DNA of 64,000 bases. It comes from Phaeosaccion multiseriatum. Taxonomy: Eukaryota; Ochrophyta, other classes. Position 1 is the first letter of the stretch. Each line of letters opens with the position of its first letter. Location of the stretch: NCBI GenBank assembly GCA_965112735.1, contig OZ218953.1:1674001-1738000 (forward strand), in the 5' to 3' direction. The translations under genes and the position numbers were made by a program. Shown here piece after piece: positions 33,687 through 44,433 of this stretch. The notes under the pieces are model-generated. The model saw only the letters and a program-made list of their open reading frames with translations. It did not search any database and was not told the DNA's origin.

Positions 33687-36600
33687 ATGAAGAGTAGGCT
33701 TAGATCTCGAGAGGGAGGAAGCTTCTCTGCTCCGTGGACCTCGCTGCTGCTCGGGCTGCAGTTCCTTCTGTGGGCCGGTGCAGTTGCTGCCGCCGCTCCC
33801 CGCCTTCCTCATGGGGCGGACCCAGGATTTGACGTGTACAGATTTCTGTCCAGCTCAGAGGCGCGGGTGGCAGTGGCCAGCCACGAGCATGTACAGGCGC
33901 AGGGAACACGAGTAGGTGCAGCAGAAGCAGGGGCACGAGCGAGGAGGGGGGAGCGGGGTGAGCTCGCGGACCCAATCCTGAGGAGCCGGGCGCTCTTGCT
34001 GGAGAAGAGGGTGGAGATATTCTTCGAGAATCAGACGGGCGGTAAGCTTGAATGTCTGCGGTAGACTCTGGTGGTGGGCAGCAGCAGGAGGCACGACGAG
34101 AGGGAGGTGGAGCGGAGGGGGGGGGGGGGGGCGGCCTTTGGGCTCAATTGCTCTGCTGCTTCTTGATTCTCGTTATTCATCACGTGCGCTGTTCATGTTT
34201 CTCACTTCCCTTCTCTCCCCCTTCGCCTCTTCCCCTCTTGGCGGCTCAGAGCCGGTGCAGATCTTTTGGGCGGTGAGTGCTACAGAGCATCAGGCGGAGG
34301 GGGAGAGGAGGAAGCGGCGGTGGAAGGGGGTGGGTAGGTGGGATGAGGTGGGAACGGGTAACGCAATTGTGGCGCGTACAGAGTGTGGCGATCTCTCGTG
34401 GCGCTAGCTTGGAGAAGAGACTTGACTCCTTTGTGCTTGGCTGAGTTGACTGAAGCACTGATGTGTTGCATGCTCTTCCTTCCCTGCTGCGGGGCCGTTC
34501 GCTCCAATCGCAGGACTACGATGGCATGATGCACGCGAAGGATGTCATCGCCAATGACAGACAGACAATGCACAGAACGACGTGCGGACGTAAGTCAGAG
34601 CCCACAGAGGCGTGTAGGGGCGGTGGGGCGGTGGGCGGTGGCCCCTCCCACTCCACGACGGTAGTGTGGACGACAGTGGAGGTTGGAATCGTTTTCGAGT
34701 CTATCTGCCGCATCTGCTTCTGCACTGAGCTCTGAGCCTTCAGCCCTGTCCTGTCCTGTCCTGCCCTGTCTGCCCCCCCCCCTGCGCCTTTTGTTCCTCC
34801 TCCCCCTCTTCAACCCCTTTCAGACATCTTTGTCGTCAAGAAGCTTCAACCCACTGTCGTGGTGGTCGACGACGATCAACAGCAGACACAGATGCCCCTC
34901 CCCTCGCAAGCCCCTCGCTTCGAGACCATTGCTGTGTACAACGTGTCCTCCGACCCGCATCAGTACCTAGTGCTGGGGCCTGACGCCGCTTGCGCTCCCC
35001 GCACGCCCATTGGAGGGGCCACCTACTACGAGTATGAGGGTGAGGAGCTTCGCCGTAGTGTCTGCTTCATCGATTGATCGAGTTGATTAGTTGGTTGGCG
35101 GTTTGATTGGCTGCAGCAGCAGGACCAGCAGCAGGAGCAGCTGATCGTGTTGCTGGTGATAGTGGTGGTGGTGGAGGAGGGGGAGGTAGACAGGCTGGTA
35201 CGGAGAAGGGGTGGTTGGAATGACCGCTCACCGCTGCTTTACTGTGTTGGGGGAGACGCGGAGAGGCGCTGCCGTGCCTTGGAACTGTGCTGGAGACGAA
35301 GGCGCATCAAAGCACGCAGTTCTTCAGTTCTTCCTCCTCTCCAACTAACCTTTTCCTTCCTTCCCTCCTTCCCTCCTTCCTTCCTTCCTTCCTTCCTTGC
35401 TTCCTTTCTTCCTTCCTTCCTTCCTTCCTTCCTTCCTTTATCCCTCTCCCTCCTCCCTCCTCCTCCTTTCTCCTCCTCCATCCTCGGCAGGCATGCTGTC
35501 AACGTACCCTTTCTCGGCAGAGGAGATGGAGGCATGGGGTGGCGTCGACCCGACGGGGCTCTACGACTATGGTGGTTACGGCGCAGCGGCAGGAGGGGGC
35601 GAAATGGACCACCTTGAGAGCTTCTTCTCCAACGGTGCCAGCAGCGGCGACCCCGGAGAGTCCCCGGGGGGAACGCCGCAGTCTCAGTCTCAGTCAAGCC
35701 GCGACCCCCCCCCTGGGGAGCCTCTTGAAAGGAGGGCAGAGGTCGACTGGCTGGAGAGGGCGGAGGCGGAGCTGTTGTGGAAGGGGCAGCGGCAGGAGGG
35801 GGGCGGAGGGGGAGGGGGAGGAGGAGCAGCAGAGGGGGGGGGCAAGCACGCGCCGCCCGATCTCGTGCGGGTGCGTGAGTTGTTGCTCAAGGGAAGCGTT
35901 GCAGGCGGGCCTTTGAGCTCTCTGTACCTCGCAGTCCTGCATCTGTCCGGCCTGGCCACGTCTCGAGCAGGGGACAGGGTCCTCACAGAGAAGGAGAGCA
36001 CCCAGCAGGTGAGATCGAGGAGTCGATGGCTGTGGATGGCAGTGGGGATGGCAGTGGAAGGCCCTTGCCTTGCTTTGCCTGGCTGGCCTAGTATTGCCTT
36101 GGTGCCAGTCAGCCAATCTGTCAAGTCAGTCACTTGCCAGTCATCTGGTCAGTCTCACTCGCTCACTCACTCGCTCACTCACTTACTCCCTCCCTTACTC
36201 ACTCCCTCCCTCCCTCCCTCCCTCCCTCCCTCCCTCTGTGTGACCTACGCCTCTGTTGACATAGGGCATCATGTGGGCACGGTGTGCGGCTCTGCAGCGA
36301 GATCCTCACGCCACTCTGCTGCTCGGCTATAGGTGAGGGGGGGAGGGAGGGAAGGAGGGAAGGAGGGAGGGAGGGAGGGAGGGAGGGGTAGAAGGGAGAC
36401 AGAGAGACGAGCCCTCGTCCCGACACCCGCTGTCCCGACACCCTTTACTGACCTTCCATTGCCTTACTCAGGTACCTGCACGGTTACGGCGTGCACAAGA
36501 GCTGTGCGGCATCTGAGCTGTACTACATCGCCGCAGTCGAAGGCAAGTCAAGTGGGGGGTGCTGCTTCTTCCCTACCGACTCACTGACTCACTCACTGAC

Positions 36601-37306
36601 TGACTGACGGACTGACTCACTGACTCACTGACTCACTGACTCACTGACTGACTCCTTGACTGACCTGTGCTTCGGCTGCCCTCTGCTGTCCTCTGCTACT
36701 ACCAATCTGTTACCACACTTCTCTGCGTACAACCAACTCCTCCACTTCAAGACTTTGTGGGACTGTTCGGCCTGGACGATGGAGGCGTGGCTCTGCCGAG
36801 GCGCTTCTTTCGCCTCCAAGACGAGCCCCTGCAGGACAGCAGCGTGCCCTACGCCAGCCTGGGGGAGGTGAGGGAGGGAGGGTGGGTGGGTGGGTGGGTG
36901 GGTGGGAGGGAGGGAAGGAGGGAAGGAGGGAGTGAGGACTGTGTGCTTGTCCGGTCTCCCCCTGCTCTGCTTGTCCGGACCCTTCCCCTGCCCCCTCTAC
37001 TCTACCCCCCCACCCACTCACCCCCTCACCACCCCCATCCCATCCCCCCTATCCTCCTGCAGGCGGATATGGCTCGTGTGGGTTTGACGACGACCGACAG
37101 GGCACAGCTTCTCACAGACCTTCAGGCGGGGGAGGTAGGGGGGAGAAGGAGAGCGGAGGAGGAGAGAGTCCCACAGACTTTCAGGCGGAGGGGGTGAGGG
37201 GAGGGGGAGGCTTACATATGCCCACGTAACATCACATCACAGAGGACTGAGGACTCACATAAGACTGGATTGCCGTTGGCCGACACTTGCGCCGGTCTAT
37301 TTGGTG

Positions 37307-37394
<88 letters not shown>

Positions 37395-39112
37395 CCTACC
37401 TGTCTGTATGTTTGCCTACTCATACGCATGTATGCCTCGCTGAGTACGCCTCCTCCTCCTCCTCCTCCTCCTCCTCCTCCTCCTCCTCCTCCTCCTCCTC
37501 CTCCTCCTGTGCTCCTCCTCCTCCTCCTCCTCTCCTCCTCCTCCTCCTCCTCCAGCCGTGGGCGGAGCTGACCAATGCTTACCTGCACATCGATGGTATG
37601 CCTGAGATGGGCATCGAACGCAACCCCGAGAGGGCCTTCGACCTGCTCTCCTCCGCCCGTGCGAGAGGCATCACAGAGGTCAGAGGCATCGTGCAGTATC
37701 CATGATAGGATTCAGATGACGGTCTCTAAACAGCTGAAACACCAGCTGAAACTCAACTACGAGTGTTGTTTCTTACTTGCGTTGCTCTCTCACTCTCTCC
37801 CTCCCTCTCTCTCCCTCTCTCTCTACCAATACACCTCCTGCACGCCCTCCCCTCCCTTTTTATTTTTCAATCTTTGCTACATGACGCACACATGTGTTTG
37901 CTCTTCTTCTTTATATAGGCTAACACGTACCTAGCCTGGATGCACGAGACCGGCATTGGCGCAGAGGTGAACCGCGTCATCAGTCGCTCGCTGTATGAAG
38001 AAGCCGCCGCCCATGGAGACCCACAGGCCATGGCCAAGCTTGCCACCATCATCATCTATGACGATCATCAAGTGCAGCCGGCGTCCAAGGCTAACAAGGA
38101 GGACTATCGGCGGGTAGGTCTGGAGTGGGGCGGGGGTGGGGGTGGGGGTGGGGGTGGGTGGTTACCTTTATCCTAACTTCTTACCTTCTTACCTTCTTCC
38201 ACTTCGCTTATTTTGTTCCTTTCCGTCAACAACATTGCTCGCTTGGCTTCGGTGGCAGGCTTTCGACCTCTTGACCGAGGCAGTTAAGGCAGGGTTCCTC
38301 CCCGCTCACCAGACCCTGGGCATTGTGTGGAGGTGAGTAAGTGCGCAGGAAGGGAAGGGAAGGGAGGAGAAGGGAGGAGAAGAGGCTGTGGTATGGGAAG
38401 CGGCAGTGGGTTGAGCCCTCGCTGTTGACGCACGGAGGAAGAGGTGTGGCTGGTGGTGAGTGCGGTGTCATGCACGCCTGCCTGCGATTGATCATCGTCC
38501 ATCCCCTCCCCTCCCCTCCTTCCTTCTTTTCTCACCCCGCCCTTCCCCAACACACCCACTTACGTACGTACCTACTTACGTACCTATTTAGATACGGTCT
38601 GATGGGCGGTCTCTCCAACTTCACCAAAGCCCTCGAGCACTTCAATGCTGCTGCAGACGCCGGAGTGAACGGGGCTCTGCTGGAGCTGTCGGAGATGCAT
38701 AGACAGGGCATGGGCACGCAGCCTTCCTGCCGCACGGCCGTTTCGTTTCTGAAACGCTTTTGTGATGATATGATTGACAAGATCGACCTACAGTCCGCCA
38801 AGAGCTTCCACGAGAGCGGCAATGTGAGAGTGAAGAGAGAGAGAGAGGGAGGGAGAGGGAGAGGGAGGGAGAGGGAGGGAGAGAGAGAGAGAGTTGAGAG
38901 AGAGTGAGAGAGAAGGAGGGGGGTGAGGGGGGGGAGGAGGGGTGATGCCTTCTTACGGCCGGAAGGACATTGAGGCCGAACGGATGCGCCGCCTCTACCC
39001 CCTGCGTGGCCGACCATTCCGATCGATATTCCTCCCCATCTCATGTGCTCATGTGATAACGTCCTCCTGACACCCCCTGTCCTGAAACCCTGTTTGACAC
39101 CTTCTGTCCTGA

Positions 39113-39176
<64 letters not shown>

Positions 39177-39716
39177 CTCTTTCCTGACACCCTATTCTGT
39201 CCTGACTCTCTCTCTCTCTCTCTGTGTGTCCGAACAACCTCCGTCCTGATACCCTGTGCTGACCCCTTCTGTCCTGACACCCTATGCTGACCCCTTCTGT
39301 CCTGACACCCGGTCTTTTTTTCCTCCGCAGAACCCGGCGGCGTTCTTTTCCTATCTCCGCGCGGCTGAGGAGGGGAGCAAGGACGGGGCCGCAAGTGGTG
39401 AGTGAGTGAGTGCGTGAGTGCGTGAGAGAGTGAGTGAGTGAGTGAGATAGTGGGTTTGTGAGTGAGTGAGTGAGTGAGTGAGTGAGTGAGTGAGTGAGTG
39501 AGTTAGTGATTGAGTGAGTGAGTGAGTGAGCTCCTTCCTCCTTCCCTTTCTTTTCTTTCTGATGAGCGACTCCTTCCCCCCCCCCCTCGTTCTCTTGGCA
39601 GTGGTGTGGCTGCTAGAGGCTGAGATAGCAGCAGCGAGCACAGGAGGCTGGGACGGCAGCAGCAGTCGAGGGAAGGGAGAAGGGGCAGCAGCAACAGCAG
39701 AAGAGACAGACGGGGG

Positions 39717-39749
<33 letters not shown>

Positions 39750-41641
39750 GGCAGAAGGTGGTGATACAGCGGCAGGGACGCCTTCCCCTCTGTGGAGGAT
39801 GCTCAAGTCTGCAGGCTGGGACCTCAAGGCGAAGGCGCATGCGTACCAGGTATGTTTTGTCTAACGTTCTCAATGTAATCACGGTGGTAGTTAACGGAAT
39901 TTATGGAGGGCAGTTAACTTATGCGCCACCCCTCTCGTTCGTACGCCCCTGCCCCGCGCCGCTGGTCTTAATCCTCTTTTGTTTGTCCTTTCTAACCCCC
40001 CCCCCCCCTCGGCTGTCCTTGTGACCCCATCCGTCGCACCAACACGCCAACATGTAATGGCAGGTGATGGGTGCTGAGGACGGAGATGCTGATGCAAAAT
40101 GCGCCCTCGGGGATAAGGAATACGTGCGATGGTAGGTGGGAACGGGGAGCGGTTTTATTGACTTATAGGAATCAACCTAAGAACGGGGAAGGGGGAAGGG
40201 GAATGGGAGGGGAAGTGGGCACACACGAGGGGAGAAGAGGGGCGAGACGAGACCAATGGAAAAGGGAAGGCGAAGGGGAAGGGCTCCTCCTCCTGCTCCT
40301 CCTCCTGCTGTATCACTCACCATCGAACTGCCGCTGCTGCTGCTGACGCTGTATCACCAACAGGCGATCCCTCAAGGATTCTCACCCCCCCCAGGCTGCG
40401 CTTGCTCTGGCGGCAGCTACTCGTCTTTACTCCCAAGCGGCCCTTGCCCCCCTCTATCCATCCTCCCGCTGCAAATACAACCTGGCCTACCTCAATCAAT
40501 GGGTGAGTGAGTGAGTGAGTGAGTGAGTGAGTGAGTGAGGCGGTGCGTGAGTGGATGGGTGAGTGAGTGAGTGAGTGAATGAGTGAGTGAGTGAGTCAAA
40601 GAGTGAGTGGGTGGGTGGGTGGGTGAGTGAGGGAGTGAGTGAGTGAGTGGGTGATTGCATACGTGTATGTGTGTGCGCGTTCATGCTTCCTTCCAATCTA
40701 GCCGCTTACACACGGGCCATACGCACGCACGCACGCACACACACACACAGGGCATTGGAGTGGAGAGGAACGTCACGGAGGCGCGTCGTCTCTACGTTGA
40801 CGCCAACTCTTCTCCTGCCACACTCGCGCTGTGGGCTATGGAAGCGATGCTTCTCTGGGAGGAGCTCAGGTGGGTTGCAGGGTGGGCATCGTAGCAGGGA
40901 CGACGCAATCATCTTTTTTCTCTGAAGTCGCCTCTAGTGTGTGTTGTGTGTAGTGTTGTTCTTTCGGCTGCCTTCCTTCGTTCATCAGGCGGTGATGTGA
41001 TGGTACGGCGGTACAGCAGTTGGTGACATAGTCGGTACAGGGCGCCGGTAGCTCGCTTCCTCGTCTCACTGCCCTGTCTGTAAGTCAAGTGATGTAAACC
41101 GTAGTACTACCTGCCTACCTACCTACCTACCTATCCACGTATCTGCCTACCTACCTACCTACCTACCTACCTACCTACCTACCTATCTACCGCATACCAC
41201 AGGGGGGCCTTGCTGTGCGCCTTCACTCTCGTACTCGCCGTGCTCGTGGCGAACGTGATCAAGGCCAGAGCGAAGGCCAGCAGAGCACGAAGCAGAGCAC
41301 ATGCAAGAGAAGGGGAAGAAGAGCAAACAAGGGCGGCAGAGGCGGCAGCAGAGGTTGACGCGGCTCAGAACCACCAGCACCAGTCATATCGGCAGCAGCA
41401 GGAGCAGCAGGAGCGTGCAGAGTCCTCGGCTTCAGAGGGTAGACAAGAGGGAGGAGCATTACAAGGAAGGGGCGAGGTTGCTACTGCTGACAGGGACGGG
41501 GAAGGGGAAGAGAGACACGAGTGGGGGTCCGACAACGACAGCGGCAGCGAAGGGAGCGAAGGGAGCAGCGTCGTCTTCGTGGAGCGAGAGGGACAGGAGG
41601 GAGGAGGGCAGGGAGACGCGGGACAGCAGCAGCAGCAGTAG
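33687..41641 (+). CDS. SEL1L: SEL1L/Hrd3-like ERAD protein with N-terminal VHL-like segment
   Basis: Nineteen exons: 33687..34041, 34250..34272, 34514..34589, 34824..35039, 35491..36008, 36265..36332, 36472..36542, 36752..36867, 37063..37134, 37556..37678, 37919..38113, 38259..38332, 38592..38823, 39331..39397, 39602..39849, 40064..40131, 40364..40502, 40751..40869 and 41203..41641; 1072 residues. A signal peptide (LLLGLQFLLWAGAVAAA) is followed at ~107-165 by a VHL-beta-like stretch (VEIFFENQTG, VQIFWADYDG, TCGHIFVVKKL). Then come many Sel1 repeats, such as LLLGYRYLHGYGVHKSCAAS, AYLHIDGMPEMGIERNPERA and YLAWMHETGIGAE. A transmembrane helix (LLCAFTLVLAVLVANVI, ~930-947) precedes a Gln/Glu-rich cytosolic tail. 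The order lumenal Sel1 repeats, TM, short tail matches Hrd3/SEL1L, which recruits misfolded glycoproteins to the Hrd1 ubiquitin ligase. Intron 7 has a GC donor. Confidence 0.88.
36543..36751 (+). other. GC-AG intron in the SEL1L-like gene
   Basis: The donor GAAG|GCAAGT and acceptor CTTCAAG join GTC-GAA-G to AC-TTT-GTG in phase 1. The neighbouring GT (GTCAAG, 36547) gives the wrong frame. TGAC tandem repeats fill the intron. Confidence 0.8.
37309..37391 (+). repeat. (TGTC)n microsatellite in intron
   Basis: About 20 TGTC tetramers in intron 9 of the SEL1L-like gene; a CTC array follows at 37450-37555 up to the acceptor. Confidence 0.95.
40348..40363 (-). repeat. Dispersed CAGTTGGTGATACAG-type motif copy forming a splice acceptor
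   Basis: On the plus strand GCTGTATCACCAACAG|GCGATC: the reverse-complemented motif (GTTGGTGATACAGC) provides the acceptor of SEL1L intron 16. Confidence 0.7.
41014..41031 (+). repeat. Dispersed CAGTTGGTGATACAG motif, diverged copy (intron)
   Basis: CAGCAGTTGGTGACATAG in the last intron of the SEL1L-like gene. Confidence 0.65.
41106..41191 (+). repeat. (CCTA)n microsatellite in intron
   Basis: ACCT/CCTA tetramers with a short interruption, directly before the last exon of the SEL1L-like gene. Confidence 0.95.
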
Positions 41642-42414
41642 CAGCCACAGGGAGGAGGTATCTCGGCGGGGAGGCCGAGGGATAGACAGACAGGCGCCCC
41701 CCCGCCCTTAAGTAGGCAGCCCCCGACGCAACCCCCCCCCCCCCCCCCAACTTGCCCCCCCCGGGCCTCCACGTCAGCATCAGGAGGAAGGGGGGAGAGT
41801 TCTATGCCCTTCTTCTCTCCGCCCTCTGATGAGAGCCAGAGAGAGAGAGAGACAAGCGCTGTTCCCTGTCATCAGATTGTTTTATACTTTCAAAACTTCT
41901 GTTGTACTGTAAAAAAAAAAGGATGGGGTGTATTTTTTTGCATCTCCCCCCTCTGATAACATGTACCTCCTATTAAAAGAAAAAAGAGATTTGAGTTGTT
42001 GCAGGAGAGGGCTGAGTCACCCTCCAATCCACCCCCCTTTCAGCGGACAAACCACTCACCATCCCCATCAGCATGAGCATGAGCATGAGCATGCCCGAAA
42101 GAGCACAGGGCAAACACTCCCAAGGACCGATCGGAGAGAGAGAGAGAGAGAGAGAGGAGAGGAAGAGAGACATCTTCGTCGACGTTCGACGCGTCAAGCT
42201 TCTACGCACACGGCACTTGTTTCTTCCGCACACCGCCCCCGACTTCCTCCGCCCCATTCCTCTACAGTCCTGTACTTGCTGTCTCTTGTCCTGACACCCT
42301 CTGTCCTGACACCCTCTGTCCTCATATCCTCTGTCCTGACATCCTCTGTCCTGACATCCTCTGTCCTCATATCCTCTGTCCTGACACCCTCTGTCCTGCC
42401 ACCCTCTGTTCTCC
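41642..42414. other. Convergent intergenic region with tandem repeats
   Basis: 3' flanks of the SEL1L-like gene and U1-70K. It contains a C-run (about 41728-41748), an A-run near 41911, ATGAGC hexamers (about 42070-42095), a GA tract and a 20-bp-class minisatellite TGTCCTGACACCCTC (about 42286-42411). No gene is supported. Confidence 0.55.
42286..42411 (+). repeat. TGTCCTGACAYCCTC minisatellite
   Basis: Eight to nine 14-15-bp units (CTGTCCTGACACCCT and CTGTCCTCATATCCT variants) abut the U1-70K stop codon. Confidence 0.85.
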
Positions 42415-43083
42415 TCAGCGGCGGCTGTACTTGCTGTCTCTGTAGCTGTCCCTCCCTCTGTCCCTGTCCCTCGAACTCGACCTGTCCCGCTTCCTATCTC
42501 TCGTCCGCTCCCTACTGTCCCCTCTCCTTCCTCTGTCGTCACTGCCTCTCCCACCTCCTCCATACACTCGGTCGTCTCGATCCCGCCCCCCACCACCGCC
42601 CCCCCTGTCCCCCCCGTCGTCCCTCCTACTACTTCCGTAGTGTCCGTCTGTGGTTCCCCTGTCGCCACCCCCATAAAAGTCCGGCGGCGGCAAATCGGCC
42701 TTCTTGGGCTTATCCTTCCTCGTGTTGCCAAGCCCCCCTCCCAGCCGCCTCGGTCTCCAGCTCTTGACGGTCCTGCCCCTCTCCACATCCACCATCACCC
42801 GCTTGCCGTCGATCTTCCTTCCATCGGCGGATTTGTACGCGGTGCGCATATCCTGAGGGGTCATTTTGAGTGGAGTGGAGTGGGGTGGGGTGGGGTGGGG
42901 TGGGAAGGATTTGAGTGAATGAGTGTGGAAGCGTGGAGTGAATAAGCGAGTGGAGTGAAGACAATGGAGTGGAGTGCATGAAGGTAGGGCGTCGGGCGTG
43001 AGAAGAAGAAAGAAAACAGTATGGAGCAGGAACGGATATAGAGTCGGTAGCAGCGCAACTGCAAGAGAGAGGTAGAGATAGAG

Positions 43084-43156
<73 letters not shown>

Positions 43157-44242
43157 GAGATGGGGAGGGAGAGAGCAGGGGGGACGGGGCAGGAGGGATA
43201 AACAACCGAAGGCAGGCAAGGCAGACCGCTTGTGATTGCAAGAGAAACACAGCACCCACAACAGTACTGCACACATTGCTTCTCTGGCTCTCCCTACGCC
43301 ACACTCACAGATTCGTTCTCGAACTCAATAAAGGCATACCCTCTCGGATTGCCCTCTTCATCCTCCACCACCCGCAGCGACTTGACCGGGCCATAAGTCT
43401 CAAACTCGCGCCTCAGCTTCTTGTCCGTCGTGTCGTGACTGAGGCGAGCTACAAAGAGGGTGTTGAAGGCATCCCCTCTGTCCCCCCCGTCCGGGTTCCA
43501 GGCCTTGATTTTCTCCTCCAGGGCGGCGTCGTTGGCTGCCATCCTCTCCTTCTTGACTCTCGCCCGTCGCTCCAAGGGCGTCTCATAGGGGGGTGGAAGA
43601 GGCGGGGTCTCCTTCTCGAATAACTCGCTCAGGGGCAGGGCTGTAACCCCAGTCATTGTCTGGGTTTGAGGGGGGAGGGAGGGGGGGGGGGAGTGGGGAA
43701 GGGCACGACATGAATGAAGAAATGGTTAGGGCACGTTCAAAGGGCGCGCGGGGAGGAGGAGAGGAGAGAGAATTATGCCACCAGTGACTAGAGCGGTCCC
43801 AGGTGGAAGCAAGCGGTTCTGCTCCGTATCGCTGTTGTACTCGGTAGCTCTCGGCCACTCTATTCTTGTCGTCAGACCCTTCCATCACTCACCACAGACT
43901 TCTTTTTGGGAATGGGTCTTCGGAAGTCGAGGGCCGGGCGCGGGTCGAAAAGCGCCTTAAGCTCTGTGGGAAGACACGATCATGGAAGGGTATCATAAGT
44001 CACAGGAGCAAACAATACTACACCTTTGGATATGGAGCTGCAGCAGCACAGCAGTAGCAGCCAGCAGAACAGAACGTAGTCAAATGTTAGTGGGAGTATT
44101 CGCTGCACAGCCCCCACCTTATCCCCTTTCTCCTCTTTCTCTCTCCTCTTTCTCACTCACCGGGCGGAAGGGTGGCAATCGCAGGCATGTTATCTCTGCC
44201 CGACATCTGCCCCCGAGGGGTCATTTGCCGACCCCGCGACAT
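42415..44242 (-). CDS. SNRNP70: U1 small nuclear ribonucleoprotein 70 kDa (U1-70K)
   Basis: Exons 44242..44161, 43963..43893, 43659..43309 and 42852..42415 give 313 residues. It carries the N-terminal U1-70K segment ([32 protein letters not shown]) that contacts U1-C and Sm proteins. An RRM follows with RNP2 TLFVARL and RNP1 RGYAFIEF, then the diagnostic [27 protein letters not shown] block. The tail is Gly/Arg/Asp/Ser rich with RD/RS dipeptides. It binds stem-loop I of U1 snRNA and defines 5' splice sites, in keeping with this intron-dense genome. The start is chosen so that exon 1 joins in phase; it shares a 191-bp divergent promoter region with FBPase. Confidence 0.94.
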
Positions 44243-44433
44243 GGCTCCCGCTCCTTTCCCTCCTCTTCTACGCCCTGGGGAGTCTCACTGATCCCTATTA
44301 TATCCTTTGGTATCCTTGTTGTCTTGTTTGGGCTGGCGCGCCCGGCTGAGCCCCCCCCCCCAGAAACTGGCACTCAGACTGAATTTCGTGTGGGTTCCTT
44401 GGTCATTGTTGTTCAACAATAAACACGCTGACA
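44243..44433. promoter_or_regulatory. Bidirectional promoter region, U1-70K / plastid FBPase
   Basis: Only 191 bp separate the two start codons, so transcription of both genes must start from this interval. It contains a C-run near 44350 and no evident TATA box at a standard distance. Confidence 0.55.

Noticed and set aside
40371-40393. Acceptor CCCCCCCCAG for SEL1L exon 17
   Set aside because: It gives the wrong phase; the upstream CACCAACAG (within a dispersed-motif copy) restores the Sel1-repeat frame.
42010-42788. Long plus-strand frame over the U1-70K last exon and TGTCCTGACACC repeats
   Set aside because: Antisense shadow of the Arg/Asp-rich U1-70K tail plus a tandem repeat.
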